Positions 50,370-59,193 of a DNA stretch of 64,000 bases are shown here, piece by piece. This DNA is from CANJIV01 sp046330225 (GTDB lineage: Bacteria; Actinomycetota; Thermoleophilia; Solirubrobacterales; Solirubrobacteraceae). The stretch spans positions 248,001 through 312,000 of the forward strand of contig JAXLTD010000002.1 in NCBI GenBank assembly GCA_046330225.1, written 5' to 3'. The notes beneath the pieces are model-generated. The model was given only the letters and a program-made list of their open reading frames with translations, was not told where the DNA came from and ran no database searches. The first letter of the stretch is position 1; every line of letters starts with the position of its first letter. The position numbers and the translations under genes are program-made.

Positions 50370-50783
50370 ATGGACGGGCTGCCTCTCTGGCTGCGAGTCG
50401 GGCTCGCCGCGCTGCTGATCGGCACGGTCGCGGCAGCGTTCCTCGGTCGCCCGCCCCGGCGGCGTCCCCGGAAGACGGCCTGGCGCTGGCTCGCGGCGGC
50501 GGCAGCCGCCTCCTACGCGGGCGGCGTCGCCGCCTTCCTCGCCGGCGAGCCGGTGCTGAGCGCCGGGCTGGTCGGAATCGGCGTCGAGGCGCTGTCGGTC
50601 GCCGCGTGGCTCGGGCGCGCGCCCGACGAGGGGCCGGCGCCCGGCGCGGACGGTCCGGAGCGCCCGCTGGACGGCGACGGGCCCGACGGCGGCGGGCCCG
50701 GCGGGTGGGGCCCTGACGACGACCGCGCGTTCTGGGACGAGGTCGGCCGTGCCCCCGGGCCGCGAGCGCCCGTCGCGGGCTGA
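50370..50783 (+). CDS. Small membrane protein with acidic Gly/Pro-rich tail
   Basis: 137 aa. Two or three hydrophobic segments (about 6-24, 38-60, 64-82) and a Gly/Pro/Asp-rich C-terminus (about 85-130) ending WDEVGRAPGP. No family recognised. ATG 50370 is supported by the upstream hexamer. Lies between tilS and hpt. Confidence 0.55.
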   Translation: MDGLPLWLRVGLAALLIGTVAAAFLGRPPRRRPRKTAWRWLAAAAAASYAGGVAAFLAGEPVLSAGLVGIGVEALSVAAWLGRAPDEGPAPGADGPERPLDGDGPDGGGPGGWGPDDDRAFWDEVGRAPGPRAPVAG

Positions 50784-50784
50784 C

Positions 50785-50790
50785 TACACT
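50785..50790 (+). promoter_or_regulatory. Putative -10 element (TACACT), leaderless start of hpt
   Basis: TACACT is eight bases before GTG 50799, with no ribosome binding site between. Confidence 0.45.
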
Positions 50791-50798
50791 CCCGCGCC

Positions 50799-51329
50799 GT
50801 GCGCGACCCCGACATCGGCGAGATCCTCGTCCAGCGCGATGACCTCGAGCACCGGGTGCGCCAGCTCGCCGAGGAGATCTCGCGGGACTACGCGGACCGG
50901 GACCTGCTCATGGTCTGCGTCCTCAAGGGCGCCGTCTTCTTCCTCGCCGATCTCATGCGGCACCTCGACATCCCGGTCGAGGTCGATTTCATGGCGGTGG
51001 CGTCCTACGGGTCCGCCACCGATGCCTCCGGGGTGGTGCGGATCCTCAAGGATCTCGATGCCCCGATCGAGGGCCGGGACGTCCTGATCATCGAGGACAT
51101 CGTCGACTCGGGCCTGACCCTCCAGTACCTGCTGCGCTCGCTCGGGGCGCGGGAGCCGGCCTCGCTCGAGGTCTGCGCGCTCCTCACGAAGCCCGAGCGG
51201 CGCAAGGTCGACCTCCCGACCCGGTACGTGGGGTTCGAGATCGCCAACCGGTTCGCGATCGGGTACGGCCTGGACCACGCCGAGCGCTTCCGGAACCTCC
51301 CCTACGTGGCGGCGCTGCGCGAGGACTAG
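50799..51329 (+). CDS. hpt: Hypoxanthine phosphoribosyltransferase
   Basis: 176 aa. The PRPP-binding motif VLIIEDIVDSGLTL (about residues 95-108) and the flexible-loop region DFMAVASYGSATDASGVVRI are clear, and VGFEIANRFAIGYGLDHAERFRNLPYV is at the C-terminus. It salvages hypoxanthine and guanine to IMP and GMP. The tilS-hpt-ftsH order is conserved across Actinobacteria and Firmicutes. Confidence 0.95.
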   Translation: MRDPDIGEILVQRDDLEHRVRQLAEEISRDYADRDLLMVCVLKGAVFFLADLMRHLDIPVEVDFMAVASYGSATDASGVVRILKDLDAPIEGRDVLIIEDIVDSGLTLQYLLRSLGAREPASLEVCALLTKPERRKVDLPTRYVGFEIANRFAIGYGLDHAERFRNLPYVAALRED

Positions 51330-51527
51330 TGGCGCCTGCCTCGGCGCCCGAATCCGCCCCGCGGTCATCCGGCCGGGAGCGGCGGTGCGTAATCCCTGGC
51401 GCCATCCCTGCCGATAGGACCCTGTGACGCCCTCCGTGCACTGCCGAACCCCCGCAACCTCCCTGCTAGGCTTGCCGTCCATGCGCCCCGCCGACCGACA
51501 GGGTGCCCGACGCGCCCGGAGTGGCCG
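51330..51527. other. ftsH upstream region
   Basis: 198 bases with no gene seen. TAGGCT at 51477-51482 may be the -10; it would give a leader of about 40 bases before the ATG, which has CGGAGTGG upstream. Confidence 0.4.
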
Positions 51528-53501
51528 ATGAGCAGGTTTTTCAAGAGCGCAGCGTTCCCGATCCTCATCGTGGTCGTGCTCGCGTTCTTCGCCCAGAAGC
51601 TCATCTCGCCCGGCGACCAGACGCCGAAGCCGACGTTCTCGCAGTTCCTGACCCAGATCGACGACGGGCAGGTCAAGAGCGCGACGATGAAGACGAAGGA
51701 CAACACCGTCGCGGTCACCAAGACCGACGGGAAGAAGTACGAGGTCGGCTACCCCGACGACTACGGCAACGAGCTCGTCAACAAGCTCCAGGCCAACGAC
51801 ATCTCCTTCAACGTCGAGGGCCGCAAGAGCAACGGGTGGCTCTCCCTGCTCACGTACGTCTTGCCGTTCCTGATCTTCATCGGGTTCTGGATCTTCCTGA
51901 TGAACCAGGTCCAAGGCGGCGGCTCGAAGGTGATGAGCTTCGGGAAATCCCGGGCCAAGCGGATGAGCGTCGACTCGCCGAAGATCACCTTCCGCGACGT
52001 CGCGGGCGTGGACGAGGCCGTCGAGGAGCTCCACGAGATCAAGGAGTTCCTGGAGAACCCGAAGAAGTTCCAGGCCCTCGGTGCGCGCATCCCCAAGGGC
52101 GTGCTGCTGTTCGGCCCCCCGGGCACCGGCAAGACGCTGCTCGCCCGCGCGGTGGCCGGCGAGGCCGGCGTGCCGTTCTTCTCCATCTCGGGGTCTGACT
52201 TCGTCGAGATGTTCGTCGGGGTCGGCGCCAGCCGCGTCCGCGACCTCTTCGAGCAGGCCAAGCAGAACAGCCCCTGCATCATCTTCATGGACGAGATCGA
52301 CGCCGTCGGCCGCCACCGCGGCGCCGGGCTCGGCGGCGGCCACGACGAGCGCGAGCAGACGCTCAACCAGCTGCTCGTCGAGATGGACGGCTTCGAGATG
52401 AAGGACAACATCATCCTCATCGCCGCCACGAACCGCCCAGACATCCTCGACCCGGCGCTCCTGCGCCCGGGCCGCTTCGACCGCCAGATCGTCGTCGACC
52501 GCCCGGACCGCAAGGGCCGCGCGAAGATCCTCGAGGTCCACACGCGCGGCAAGCCGCTCGCGCGGGAGATCGACGTGGACGCGCTCGCCGGGCAGACCCC
52601 CGGATTCACCGGCGCCGACCTCGCCAACCTCGTCAACGAGGCCGCGCTGCTCGCCGCCCGCAGCGGCAAGCGCGAGATCACCCAGCACGAGCTCGAAGAG
52701 GGCATCATGCGCGTGATCGCCGGTCCGGAGAAGAAGACCCGGGTCATGGGCGAGAAGGAACGGCTCGTCACTGCCTACCACGAGATGGGCCACGCGATCG
52801 TCGGCCACACGCTTCCGAACTCCGATCCCGTCCACAAGGTCTCGATCATCGGCCGCGGCCAGGCGCTCGGGTACACGATCTCGATGCCGCAGGAGGACAA
52901 GTTCCTCACGACGCGCGCCGAGCTCACCGACACGATGGCGATGACGCTCGGCGGCCGCGCGGCAGAGGAGATCATCTTCGGCGAGATCACCACCGGCGCC
53001 TCGAACGACCTCGAGAAGGTCACGGCGACCGCGAAGCAGATGGTCATGCGCTTCGGGATGTCCGAGAAGCTCGGCCCTCGCGTGTTCGGCCACGACCACG
53101 GCCAGCCGTTCCTCGGCCGCGAGTTCTCGTCTGAGCCCGACTACTCCGACGAGATCGCCCGGGAGATCGACGACGAGATCCGGCGCATCGTCGAGTCGGC
53201 CCACCAGCAGGCCAAGGACATCCTCACCGAGAACAAGGAAGCGCTGATTACCACCTCCGAGATCCTCGTGAAGCGCGAGACGATCGAGAAGGCGGAGTTC
53301 GAGGCGCTCCTCGACGGCAAGACCGAGGAAGAGGTCTTCGGCCCGGACGAGCCCGCCGGCGGCCCTGAGCTGCCTGCGCCGCCGGCGCCGACGGACCGTC
53401 CCGAGCGCGACACCCCGCGCCCGCTCCCGCGCCCCGGCCTGGCCGGCGGCCCGGCCGAGTTCCGCGGGCTCGACGCGCCCGAGAAGCCCGAGACGGCCTA
53501 G
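51528..53501 (+). CDS. ftsH: ATP-dependent zinc metalloprotease FtsH
   Basis: 657 aa. Two TM segments (about 8-27 and 107-126) flank a short extracytoplasmic domain. AAA+ module: Walker A GPPGTGKT (196-203), Walker B IIFMDEID (251-258), and second region of homology TNRPDILDPALLRPGRFDR. Zinc site HEMGH (418-422). The 70-residue C-terminal tail is Pro/Glu/Asp-rich. A membrane-anchored hexamer that degrades misfolded and regulatory proteins. Confidence 0.97.
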   Translation: MSRFFKSAAFPILIVVVLAFFAQKLISPGDQTPKPTFSQFLTQIDDGQVKSATMKTKDNTVAVTKTDGKKYEVGYPDDYGNELVNKLQANDISFNVEGRKSNGWLSLLTYVLPFLIFIGFWIFLMNQVQGGGSKVMSFGKSRAKRMSVDSPKITFRDVAGVDEAVEELHEIKEFLENPKKFQALGARIPKGVLLFGPPGTGKTLLARAVAGEAGVPFFSISGSDFVEMFVGVGASRVRDLFEQAKQNSPCIIFMDEIDAVGRHRGAGLGGGHDEREQTLNQLLVEMDGFEMKDNIILIAATNRPDILDPALLRPGRFDRQIVVDRPDRKGRAKILEVHTRGKPLAREIDVDALAGQTPGFTGADLANLVNEAALLAARSGKREITQHELEEGIMRVIAGPEKKTRVMGEKERLVTAYHEMGHAIVGHTLPNSDPVHKVSIIGRGQALGYTISMPQEDKFLTTRAELTDTMAMTLGGRAAEEIIFGEITTGASNDLEKVTATAKQMVMRFGMSEKLGPRVFGHDHGQPFLGREFSSEPDYSDEIAREIDDEIRRIVESAHQQAKDILTENKEALITTSEILVKRETIEKAEFEALLDGKTEEEVFGPDEPAGGPELPAPPAPTDRPERDTPRPLPRPGLAGGPAEFRGLDAPEKPETA

Positions 53502-53513
53502 CTCCTCGTTCGA

Positions 53514-53541
53514 GGCCGCGCCGCCTCGGCGGAGCGCGGCC
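53514..53541. terminator. Strong hairpin between converging ftsH and amine oxidase genes
   Basis: Outer arms GGCCGCGC (53514-53521) and GCGCGGCC (53534-53541) enclose a smaller CGCC-TC-GGCG stem. No U-tract. It can act on both strands. Confidence 0.5.
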
Positions 53542-53550
53542 GTGAACGCG

Positions 53551-54990
53551 TCAGGCGCCGCGCCGCCCGATGTACGCCGCTGCCCGCCGGCCTGACCGCA
53601 CGGCGCCCTCCATGTAGCTCGTGAAGGCGTCGGTGTGCTCGCCCGCGAGCACGACGCGCCCGACGGGCCGGCGCAGCGCCCGCCAGTAGGCCGTGACCTG
53701 GCCCGGGGCGTAGGCGGTGTAGGTCCCGCGGGTGTAGCGCTCGTCCCGCCAGGCCGCCGTCCGGGCGTGCACCAGCTGCGAGCGCGAGCCGGGGTAGAGC
53801 TCGCCGAGCTCCGCGGCGGCCGTGGCGATCCGCTGCGCCGGCGGCAGCGCGGTGAACTCGGCACCGGCGCTGCCCGACGTGTACCCGAGAAGGATCCCGG
53901 CGCGGCCACGCTGGCGGTTCGTCGCCTCCCAGGTCGTTCCGACCGTCAGGTCTGTGTACGTGTCCCCGCTGTAGCCGCGGGCCTCCCACCAGCGGCTGCG
54001 GTACTGGAGCAGCGTCTTGGTCCCGACGCCGTACTGGAGGCGCTCGATCGCCGCGCGCAGGGCCGCCGGCAGCGCGGGCGCGAACTCCACGGAGCGGAGG
54101 GCCGGCAGCGGGGCGGCGACGACGGCCCAGTCCGCACGGTGGGCCGTGCCGCCGGCCGTCACCGTGACTCCGGTGGCGGTCCGCTCGATCCGCGTCGCCG
54201 GCGCCCGGAGCGCGATCGCGTCGCCGAGCTCCGCGGCGAAGGCGCGCGGAAGCTGGTCGTTGCCGCCGGCGATCCGGAACGCCTCCACGCCGGAGTCCGG
54301 CAGGCTTGCGGTCAGCGCCTCGAGCTGGGCGACGAACAGGAGGGAGAGCTGGTCCGGATCTACGGTGTACTCGTCGCGCAGGTCGCGCTCCACGAGGGCG
54401 CGGGCCAGGCCGGTGAGGCCGACGGCATCGATGAGGCCGGCTGGCGTACGGCGGTCGAGCGCGGCGCCGTCCGCGACGGGATCAAGCGGGTCGATCGCGT
54501 CGGCGAGTGCGGCCAGGCGGGCGTCGTAGCGGTCGATCTGGGCCTGGACCGCGGGCGTCACGACCTCCGACTCGAGCCCGCGCCGGCCGGCCAGGTCCAC
54601 CAGGCCGTCGAGCTCGTCGGCGCCGATGCGAACGTCCTCGAGCGGGAGGCCGAACTGGCGGCAGTAGCGCCGCATCGACGTGTGGATCGTGTCGATGAAC
54701 TCGCCGCCGGCCTCGGCGTGCTGGCCCTGGGCGAAGGGGGAGCGGAGCGTCCACACGCGCCCGCCGACGCGCGGGCGCGCCTCGAAGACGGCGACGTCCC
54801 AGCCGGCCCGGTGCAGCTCATAGGCGGCCGTCAGGCCGGCGAGGCCGGCGCCGACGACCGCCACGCGGCCGCGGGCAGCGGCGCTCGCGCCGCCGCAGCG
54901 GGCGATCGAGGCGGGCAGGGCGAGGCCCGCTGCGCCGGCGGCAGCGGCACGGGCGAACCCGCGCCGCGTGAGGCGTGGCCCCGCCGTCAC
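53551..54990 (-). CDS. FAD-dependent amine oxidase with Tat signal
   Basis: 479 aa. A twin-arginine signal (RLTRRGFARAAAAGAAGLALP, about residues 6-26) is followed by the FAD loop VAVVGAGLAGLTAAYELHRAG, then VFEARPRVGGRVWTLRS. The C-terminus has RRPVGRVVLAGEHTDAFTSYMEGAVRSGRRAA, typical of flavin monoamine oxidases. It is likely folded with FAD in the cytoplasm and exported. Substrate unknown. The GTG at 54990 overlaps the stop of the TetR gene, so the regulator and enzyme are coupled. Confidence 0.85.
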   Translation of the reverse strand: MTAGPRLTRRGFARAAAAGAAGLALPASIARCGGASAAARGRVAVVGAGLAGLTAAYELHRAGWDVAVFEARPRVGGRVWTLRSPFAQGQHAEAGGEFIDTIHTSMRRYCRQFGLPLEDVRIGADELDGLVDLAGRRGLESEVVTPAVQAQIDRYDARLAALADAIDPLDPVADGAALDRRTPAGLIDAVGLTGLARALVERDLRDEYTVDPDQLSLLFVAQLEALTASLPDSGVEAFRIAGGNDQLPRAFAAELGDAIALRAPATRIERTATGVTVTAGGTAHRADWAVVAAPLPALRSVEFAPALPAALRAAIERLQYGVGTKTLLQYRSRWWEARGYSGDTYTDLTVGTTWEATNRQRGRAGILLGYTSGSAGAEFTALPPAQRIATAAAELGELYPGSRSQLVHARTAAWRDERYTRGTYTAYAPGQVTAYWRALRRPVGRVVLAGEHTDAFTSYMEGAVRSGRRAAAYIGRRGA

Positions 54991-55619
54991 CGGACCCGCA
55001 GGGCTTCGAGCAGGCCGGAGATCGACGCGCTCACCTCGGCGCGCGCGACGGCGATGTCGTCGGCCCGGGCCACGAGCATCGCGCCCTCGTCGATCGCGCC
55101 GAGCAGGAGGTGGGCGAGGGGGCGCACCGGCTGGGGCGCGAGCACGCCCGCGTCGATGCCGGCCTGCAGGGTCGCCTCGACCAGTCCGAGGCCGTAGCGC
55201 ATCCCGATCTCGCGCCAGCCCTCCCAGCCGAGGACCGACGGGGCGTCCATCAGCGCGATGCGCTGGATGGCCGGGTCCTCGCAGGCCACGAGCACGGCGT
55301 TCGCGCCAGCGGCGAGCGCCTCCAGCGGATCGGTGGCGGTCATCGCTTCGGTGGCGATGTGCTCGACCAGCTCGCGCTCGACCTCCTCGTAGACGGCCCG
55401 GAAGAGGTCCTCCTTCCCGCCAAAGTGGTGGTAGAGCGCGCCGCGCGTCACCCCGGCGGCGCGCACGATCTCCTCGGTGCCGACCGCGCCATAGCCGCGT
55501 TCGGCGAACAGCTCGCGGGCGGCAGCCACGAGCGCGGCGCGCGTGGCCTCGGACTGCTCGGCCTTGCGCCGCGGACGGGGCGGCGGGCTTGGGGCAGGGG
55601 GATCTGGTTTGACATTCAT
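54987..55619 (-). CDS. TetR family transcriptional regulator
   Basis: 210 aa. The HTH (about residues 25-70) reads ALVAAARELFAERGYGAVGTEEIVRAAGVTRGALYHHFGGKEDLFRAV; the rest is an AcrR-like helical ligand domain. First gene of the amine-oxidase operon and divergent from an alpha/beta hydrolase. The start codon lies in the first of two CATAC-N5-GTATG dyads, so autorepression is likely. Confidence 0.9.
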   Translation of the reverse strand: MNVKPDPPAPSPPPRPRRKAEQSEATRAALVAAARELFAERGYGAVGTEEIVRAAGVTRGALYHHFGGKEDLFRAVYEEVERELVEHIATEAMTATDPLEALAAGANAVLVACEDPAIQRIALMDAPSVLGWEGWREIGMRYGLGLVEATLQAGIDAGVLAPQPVRPLAHLLLGAIDEGAMLVARADDIAVARAEVSASISGLLEALRVR

Positions 55620-55653
55620 ACTGTCTGTATGTTAGATACGTACTGCCTGTATG
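55617..55653. promoter_or_regulatory. Twin operator at TetR/hydrolase divergent promoter
   Basis: CATAC-TGTCT-GTATG (55617-55631) is perfect and begins on the TetR start codon. CGTAC-TGCCT-GTATG (55639-55653) has one mismatch. Centres are 22 bases apart, two helical turns. The sites sit between the divergent tetR and hydrolase genes. Confidence 0.7.
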
Positions 55654-55713
55654 CCAAGCCGCAGCACGACAGATGCTCGCAGACCTCATCGTCGGAACCC
55701 AAGGAGACCCCGC

Positions 55714-56574
55714 ATGACCGCCTTCACCCGCCGCGACATCGAGCTCCCGCAGGGCACCATCAGCGTGCGTGAGGCCGGGAGCGGCCCGCGCACGATCGTC
55801 TTCGTGCACGGCGCGCTCGTCGACGGCCGGCTCTGGGACGGGGTGGCCGAGCGCCTGGCCGGCACGGCCCGCTGCGTGCTTCCGGACCTGCCGCTCGGCT
55901 CGCACCGGACCCCGATGCGTCCGGACGCCGACCTCACGCCCCCAGGGGTGGCGCAGATCGTGGCCGACCTCCTGGAGGCCCTCGGCGTCGGCGATGCCAC
56001 GCTGGTCGGCAGCGACACCGGCGGCGCCGTCTGCCAGCTCGTGATCACGTCCCGCCCGGAGCGGGTGGGCCGCGTCGTCCTGACGAACTGCGACGCGTTC
56101 GAGCACTTCCCCCCGGGCCTGTTCAAGGGCATGGTGCTCGGGTCCCGGCTCCCGGGCGGCACGCGCGGGCTGGCCGAATCGATGCGGATCGGCCCGGTGC
56201 GGCGCGGCATCTTCGGCCTGCTCACCGAGCGGCCGGTCGACGACGCGCTGCTGCGGGAGTGGGCGCTGCAGCCCGCGAAGGATGCCGGGATTCGCCGCGA
56301 CTTCCAGAAGCTGGTCCGCTCAGTCGACCCGAAGTTCACCCTCGACGCCGCGGCGAAGCTCGGGACGTTTCCGGGGCCGGCGCTGCTGGTGTGGGGCGAC
56401 GCCGACCGCTTCTTCCAGATCGAGGACGCCCGCCGGCTCACCGCCGCCTTCGGGGACGCGACGCTCGTGATCGTGCCTGGCGGCAAGACGTTCGTGTCGC
56501 TCGACCATCCGGAGACGGTCGCGGAGGCGATCAGCGCCTTTCTCGCCGCCCCGGCGGCGGCCGCGGCCGCCTGA
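55714..56574 (+). CDS. Alpha/beta hydrolase with Asp at the nucleophile position
   Basis: 286 aa. FVHGALVDGRLWDGV gives the oxyanion region. The nucleophile elbow is VGSDTGGAV (about residue 106-114), so Asp replaces the usual Ser, as in haloalkane dehalogenases and epoxide hydrolases. A general acid lies in VWGDADRFF, and the catalytic His is in VSLDHPETV. Substrate unknown; detoxification under TetR control is plausible. CAAGGAGACC precedes the ATG. Divergent from tetR across the twin operator. Confidence 0.82.
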   Translation: MTAFTRRDIELPQGTISVREAGSGPRTIVFVHGALVDGRLWDGVAERLAGTARCVLPDLPLGSHRTPMRPDADLTPPGVAQIVADLLEALGVGDATLVGSDTGGAVCQLVITSRPERVGRVVLTNCDAFEHFPPGLFKGMVLGSRLPGGTRGLAESMRIGPVRRGIFGLLTERPVDDALLREWALQPAKDAGIRRDFQKLVRSVDPKFTLDAAAKLGTFPGPALLVWGDADRFFQIEDARRLTAAFGDATLVIVPGGKTFVSLDHPETVAEAISAFLAAPAAAAAA

Positions 56575-56635
56575 CGCTCTCCGCGGCGGGGGCGGTCGCC
56601 GCCCCCGCCGTGCCGCCGCTGGCAAGATGGCCCGC

Positions 56636-57439
56636 ATGCCGCGGCCGTTCGAGATCATGGGCGTCGTCAACGTGACGCCGGATTCGTTCTCCGACGGCGG
56701 TGACTTCCTCGACGCCCCTCGCGCGGTCGCCCATGCGCTGCGCCTGGCCGAGGAGGGCGCCGGCCTCCTCGATGTCGGCGGCGAGTCGACCCGGCCAGGA
56801 TCCGCCGGCGTCGGCGCGGAGGAGGAGATGGCGCGGGTGCTTCCGGTGATCGAGGGGATCGTCGCGGCGGCCCCGTCCGCCGGCGTCTCGGTCGACACGT
56901 CGAAGGCGGCCGTCGCCGCGCGTGCGCTCGATGCCGGCGCGTCGTACGTCAACGACGTGACCGCGCTGCGCGGCGACCCGGACCTCGCCGGCCTCGTGGC
57001 CGAGCGGGGCGCCGGCTGCTGCCTCATGCACATGCTGGGCACGCCACGGACGATGCAGGACGATCCGCGCTACGGCGACGTGGTCGACGACGTCCGCGCC
57101 TTCCTCAGCGATCGGGTCGAGGCGGCGCTTGCCGCCGGGATCGCGGCGGAGCGCATTCACGTCGACCCGGGCATCGGCTTCGGGAAGACGGTCGCCCACA
57201 ACCTGGCGCTGCTTCGGCGCCTGGATGAGATCGTCGCGCTCGGGTTTCCGGTCGTCGTCGGGACCTCGCGCAAGTCCTTCCTCGGGACCCTGGCGGGCGG
57301 CGCCGGCCCCGGTGACCGGCTGCCGGGAACCATCGCGACGAACGTGATCGCCCTGGAGCGGGGCGCCGCGATCTTCCGGGTCCACGACGTCGCGCCCGTG
57401 GCGGCGGCGCTTGCGGTGGCGGCTGCTACGGTCGGATGA
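56636..57439 (+). CDS. folP: Dihydropteroate synthase
   Basis: 267 aa. MGVVNVTPDSFSDGG (about residues 8-22), LLDVGGESTRPGS (about 43-55), YVNDVTALRGD, HVDPGIGFGKTVAHNLALLR and VVVGTSRKSFLG, then GTIATNVIALERGAAIFRVHDV. It joins p-aminobenzoate to the pterin pyrophosphate in folate synthesis. ATG 56636 is preferred because CAAGAT lies seven bases before it; ATG 56627 is an alternative. It starts the folP-folB...folK run. Confidence 0.95.
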   Translation: MPRPFEIMGVVNVTPDSFSDGGDFLDAPRAVAHALRLAEEGAGLLDVGGESTRPGSAGVGAEEEMARVLPVIEGIVAAAPSAGVSVDTSKAAVAARALDAGASYVNDVTALRGDPDLAGLVAERGAGCCLMHMLGTPRTMQDDPRYGDVVDDVRAFLSDRVEAALAAGIAAERIHVDPGIGFGKTVAHNLALLRRLDEIVALGFPVVVGTSRKSFLGTLAGGAGPGDRLPGTIATNVIALERGAAIFRVHDVAPVAAALAVAAATVG

Positions 57440-57867
57440 TGGGCCCAGACGACGCGGACGACGACATCGAGGAGTACGACGACGACGAAGAGCCCGGTGC
57501 CGAGACCGAGGTCACCGTCGAGATCGCCGGCCTGTCGCTCTACACCCACCACGGCGTGACGCCGGCCGAGCAGGAGGTTGGGCAGCGGCTGGTGATCGAC
57601 CTGCGGCTCGACGTCGGCGAGTGCGACGCGACCTTGACGGACCGGATCGAGGACACCATCGACTACGGCGCGGTCTGCCAGGCCGTGGCGCTCGTGGCCC
57701 AGCAGCGCTCGTACCGGACGCTCGAACGGCTCTGCTCGGCGATCGCGGACCGGCTGGTCGACGAGTTCGGGGCCGAGCGCGTCTGGGTCAAGGCCGCCAA
57801 GCCCGAGCCGCCGATCCCGCTGCCGGTCGAAGAGGTCGCCGTCGAGGTGTGGCGCGAGCCCCAGTGA
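57436..57867 (+). CDS. folB: Dihydroneopterin aldolase
   Basis: 143 aa. The first 28 residues are an Asp/Glu-rich extension. The aldolase core has VEIAGLSLYTHHGVTPAEQEVGQRLVIDLRLDVG, then DTIDYGAVCQAVALV, LERLCSAIADRLV and VWVKAAKPEPPIPLPVEEVAVEVWR; the catalytic Glu and Lys are in place. It converts dihydroneopterin to hydroxymethyl-dihydropterin. The ATG overlaps the folP stop. The acidic extension is unusual for FolB. Confidence 0.93.
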   Translation: MMGPDDADDDIEEYDDDEEPGAETEVTVEIAGLSLYTHHGVTPAEQEVGQRLVIDLRLDVGECDATLTDRIEDTIDYGAVCQAVALVAQQRSYRTLERLCSAIADRLVDEFGAERVWVKAAKPEPPIPLPVEEVAVEVWREPQ

Positions 57868-58769
57868 GGCGCGCCGCGGCCGCCGGGCTGGCGGCGTTTG
57901 CCGCCGGGTGGGCGTGGAGCGGGCACGCCGGGGGTGCGCCCGCGTCGGGCCACTCCCGGGCTGCCGCCGCGAATCTGGCAATCCTGAAGGCGCCGCGGCT
58001 CGCCGGCGTGTCGTCGTTCGCGTTCGCGATCGGCGACGGCGCCCTGCGGCCCGGCGCGGTGACGCGCCTGGGCGGCTACGGCCTCGTCGTCATCGACGGC
58101 GAGGAGGCCCGGTCCGGCCTCGTCGCGTCGCTGCGGCGCCGCGGCGCCGTCGTCCTCGGCTACCTGAGCATCGGGACGATCGAGCGCGGGCGCCCGTGGA
58201 GCGCGGCCGCATGGCCGTACCGGCTCGAGCGATGGCCGGACTGGGGCGAGTGGTACGCGGACACCTCCCGCCGCGGGTTCCGCGACCTCATCGCCGCCCG
58301 GGTCGCGCCGCGGCTGCTGGCCAAGGGCTTCGACGGCCTGTTCGTGGACAACGTCGACATGGTCGCTGCGCACCCGCGCCAGCGGGCCGGGATGCTCGCG
58401 CTCGTGCGGGCGCTCGCGTCGGCGGTCCACGCCCGCGGCGGCGTCCTCTTCGCTCAGAACGGCGAGGACATCCTCGCGCGCTTCGCGCCAGTCCTGGACG
58501 GCTGGAACCGCGAGGACGTCACGTCGACGTACGCGTTCGGCCGCGGCCGCTACGTCCGCCAGCCCGCCGCGGAGATTCGCGCCGCCCAGGCCGCGCTGCG
58601 CCGCTGGCGCCGGGCCGGGCTGCTCGTCACGGCGACGGACTACGTCGCGGCGGGCGACCGAACGGGGAGCGCACGGTCCGTCAGGACCGCCTGTGCTGCC
58701 GGCGCGCTGCCGTTCGTGAGCGACATCGGCCTGCGCCGGCTGCCCCCGGCCCCGCTCACCTGCCCCTGA
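57864..58769 (+). CDS. Secreted GH114-like (endo-alpha-1,4-polygalactosaminidase family) protein
   Basis: 301 aa. A short hydrophobic signal (about residues 3-20) is followed by a TIM-barrel-like domain typical of GH114-like proteins: GYGLVVIDGEEARSGLVASLR, VLGYLSIGTIERGRPW, GFDGLFVDNVDMV (conserved Asp at strand end) and GGVLFAQNGEDILAR. Relatives are often annotated as alpha-1,4-polygalactosaminidases acting on galactosamine polymers. It sits between folB and folK, translationally coupled to folB (GTGA), yet has no link to folate. Confidence 0.75.
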   Translation: MRRAAAAGLAAFAAGWAWSGHAGGAPASGHSRAAAANLAILKAPRLAGVSSFAFAIGDGALRPGAVTRLGGYGLVVIDGEEARSGLVASLRRRGAVVLGYLSIGTIERGRPWSAAAWPYRLERWPDWGEWYADTSRRGFRDLIAARVAPRLLAKGFDGLFVDNVDMVAAHPRQRAGMLALVRALASAVHARGGVLFAQNGEDILARFAPVLDGWNREDVTSTYAFGRGRYVRQPAAEIRAAQAALRRWRRAGLLVTATDYVAAGDRTGSARSVRTACAAGALPFVSDIGLRRLPPAPLTCP

Positions 58770-58784
58770 GCGGGGCGGACGTGG

Positions 58785-58790
58785 CAGGAT
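58785..58790 (+). promoter_or_regulatory. Putative -10 element (CAGGAT), leaderless start
   Basis: CAGGAT is seven bases before ATG 58798; weaker match than the TANNNT sites. Confidence 0.3.
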
Positions 58791-58797
58791 GCCGGCC

Positions 58798-59193
58798 ATG
58801 ACCGTTGCCGCCGACTTCCGCCGCGCCGTCGAGGGCAGGGACCACGCCGGGATGGTGGCTGCCCTCGGCCCTGACGCGGTCCTCCACAGCCCCGTCACGT
58901 TCAAGCCGTTCGAGGGCCGCGACGCGATCGCGCTGCTGTTCCGGATCCTGCTCGAGACCTTCGAGGACTTCGCCTATACCGACGAGCTGGCCGGCGACGG
59001 GACGCACATCCTCGTCTTCCGTGCCCGCGTTGGGGACCGCGAGGTCGAAGGGATCGACCTGCTGCGATTCGGCGCGGACGGCCTCGTCGAGGACTTCACG
59101 GTCATGGTGCGCCCGCTCAGCGCCGCCATCGCGCTCGCCGAGGCGGTCGGCCCCAAGCTCGCCGCGGCTGGCGGCGTGCCGCCGGCGGCGTGA
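58798..59193 (+). CDS. NTF2-like/SnoaL-like protein
   Basis: 131 aa. One cone-shaped NTF2 fold: ADFRRAVEGRDHAGMVAALGPDAVLHSPVTFKPFEGRDAIALLFRIL, then THILVFRARVGDREVEGIDLLRFGADGLVEDFTVMVRP. These bind small hydrophobic ligands or act as isomerases; no specific function. The stop overlaps the folK start. ATG 58789 is an alternative start. Confidence 0.8.
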   Translation: MTVAADFRRAVEGRDHAGMVAALGPDAVLHSPVTFKPFEGRDAIALLFRILLETFEDFAYTDELAGDGTHILVFRARVGDREVEGIDLLRFGADGLVEDFTVMVRPLSAAIALAEAVGPKLAAAGGVPPAA

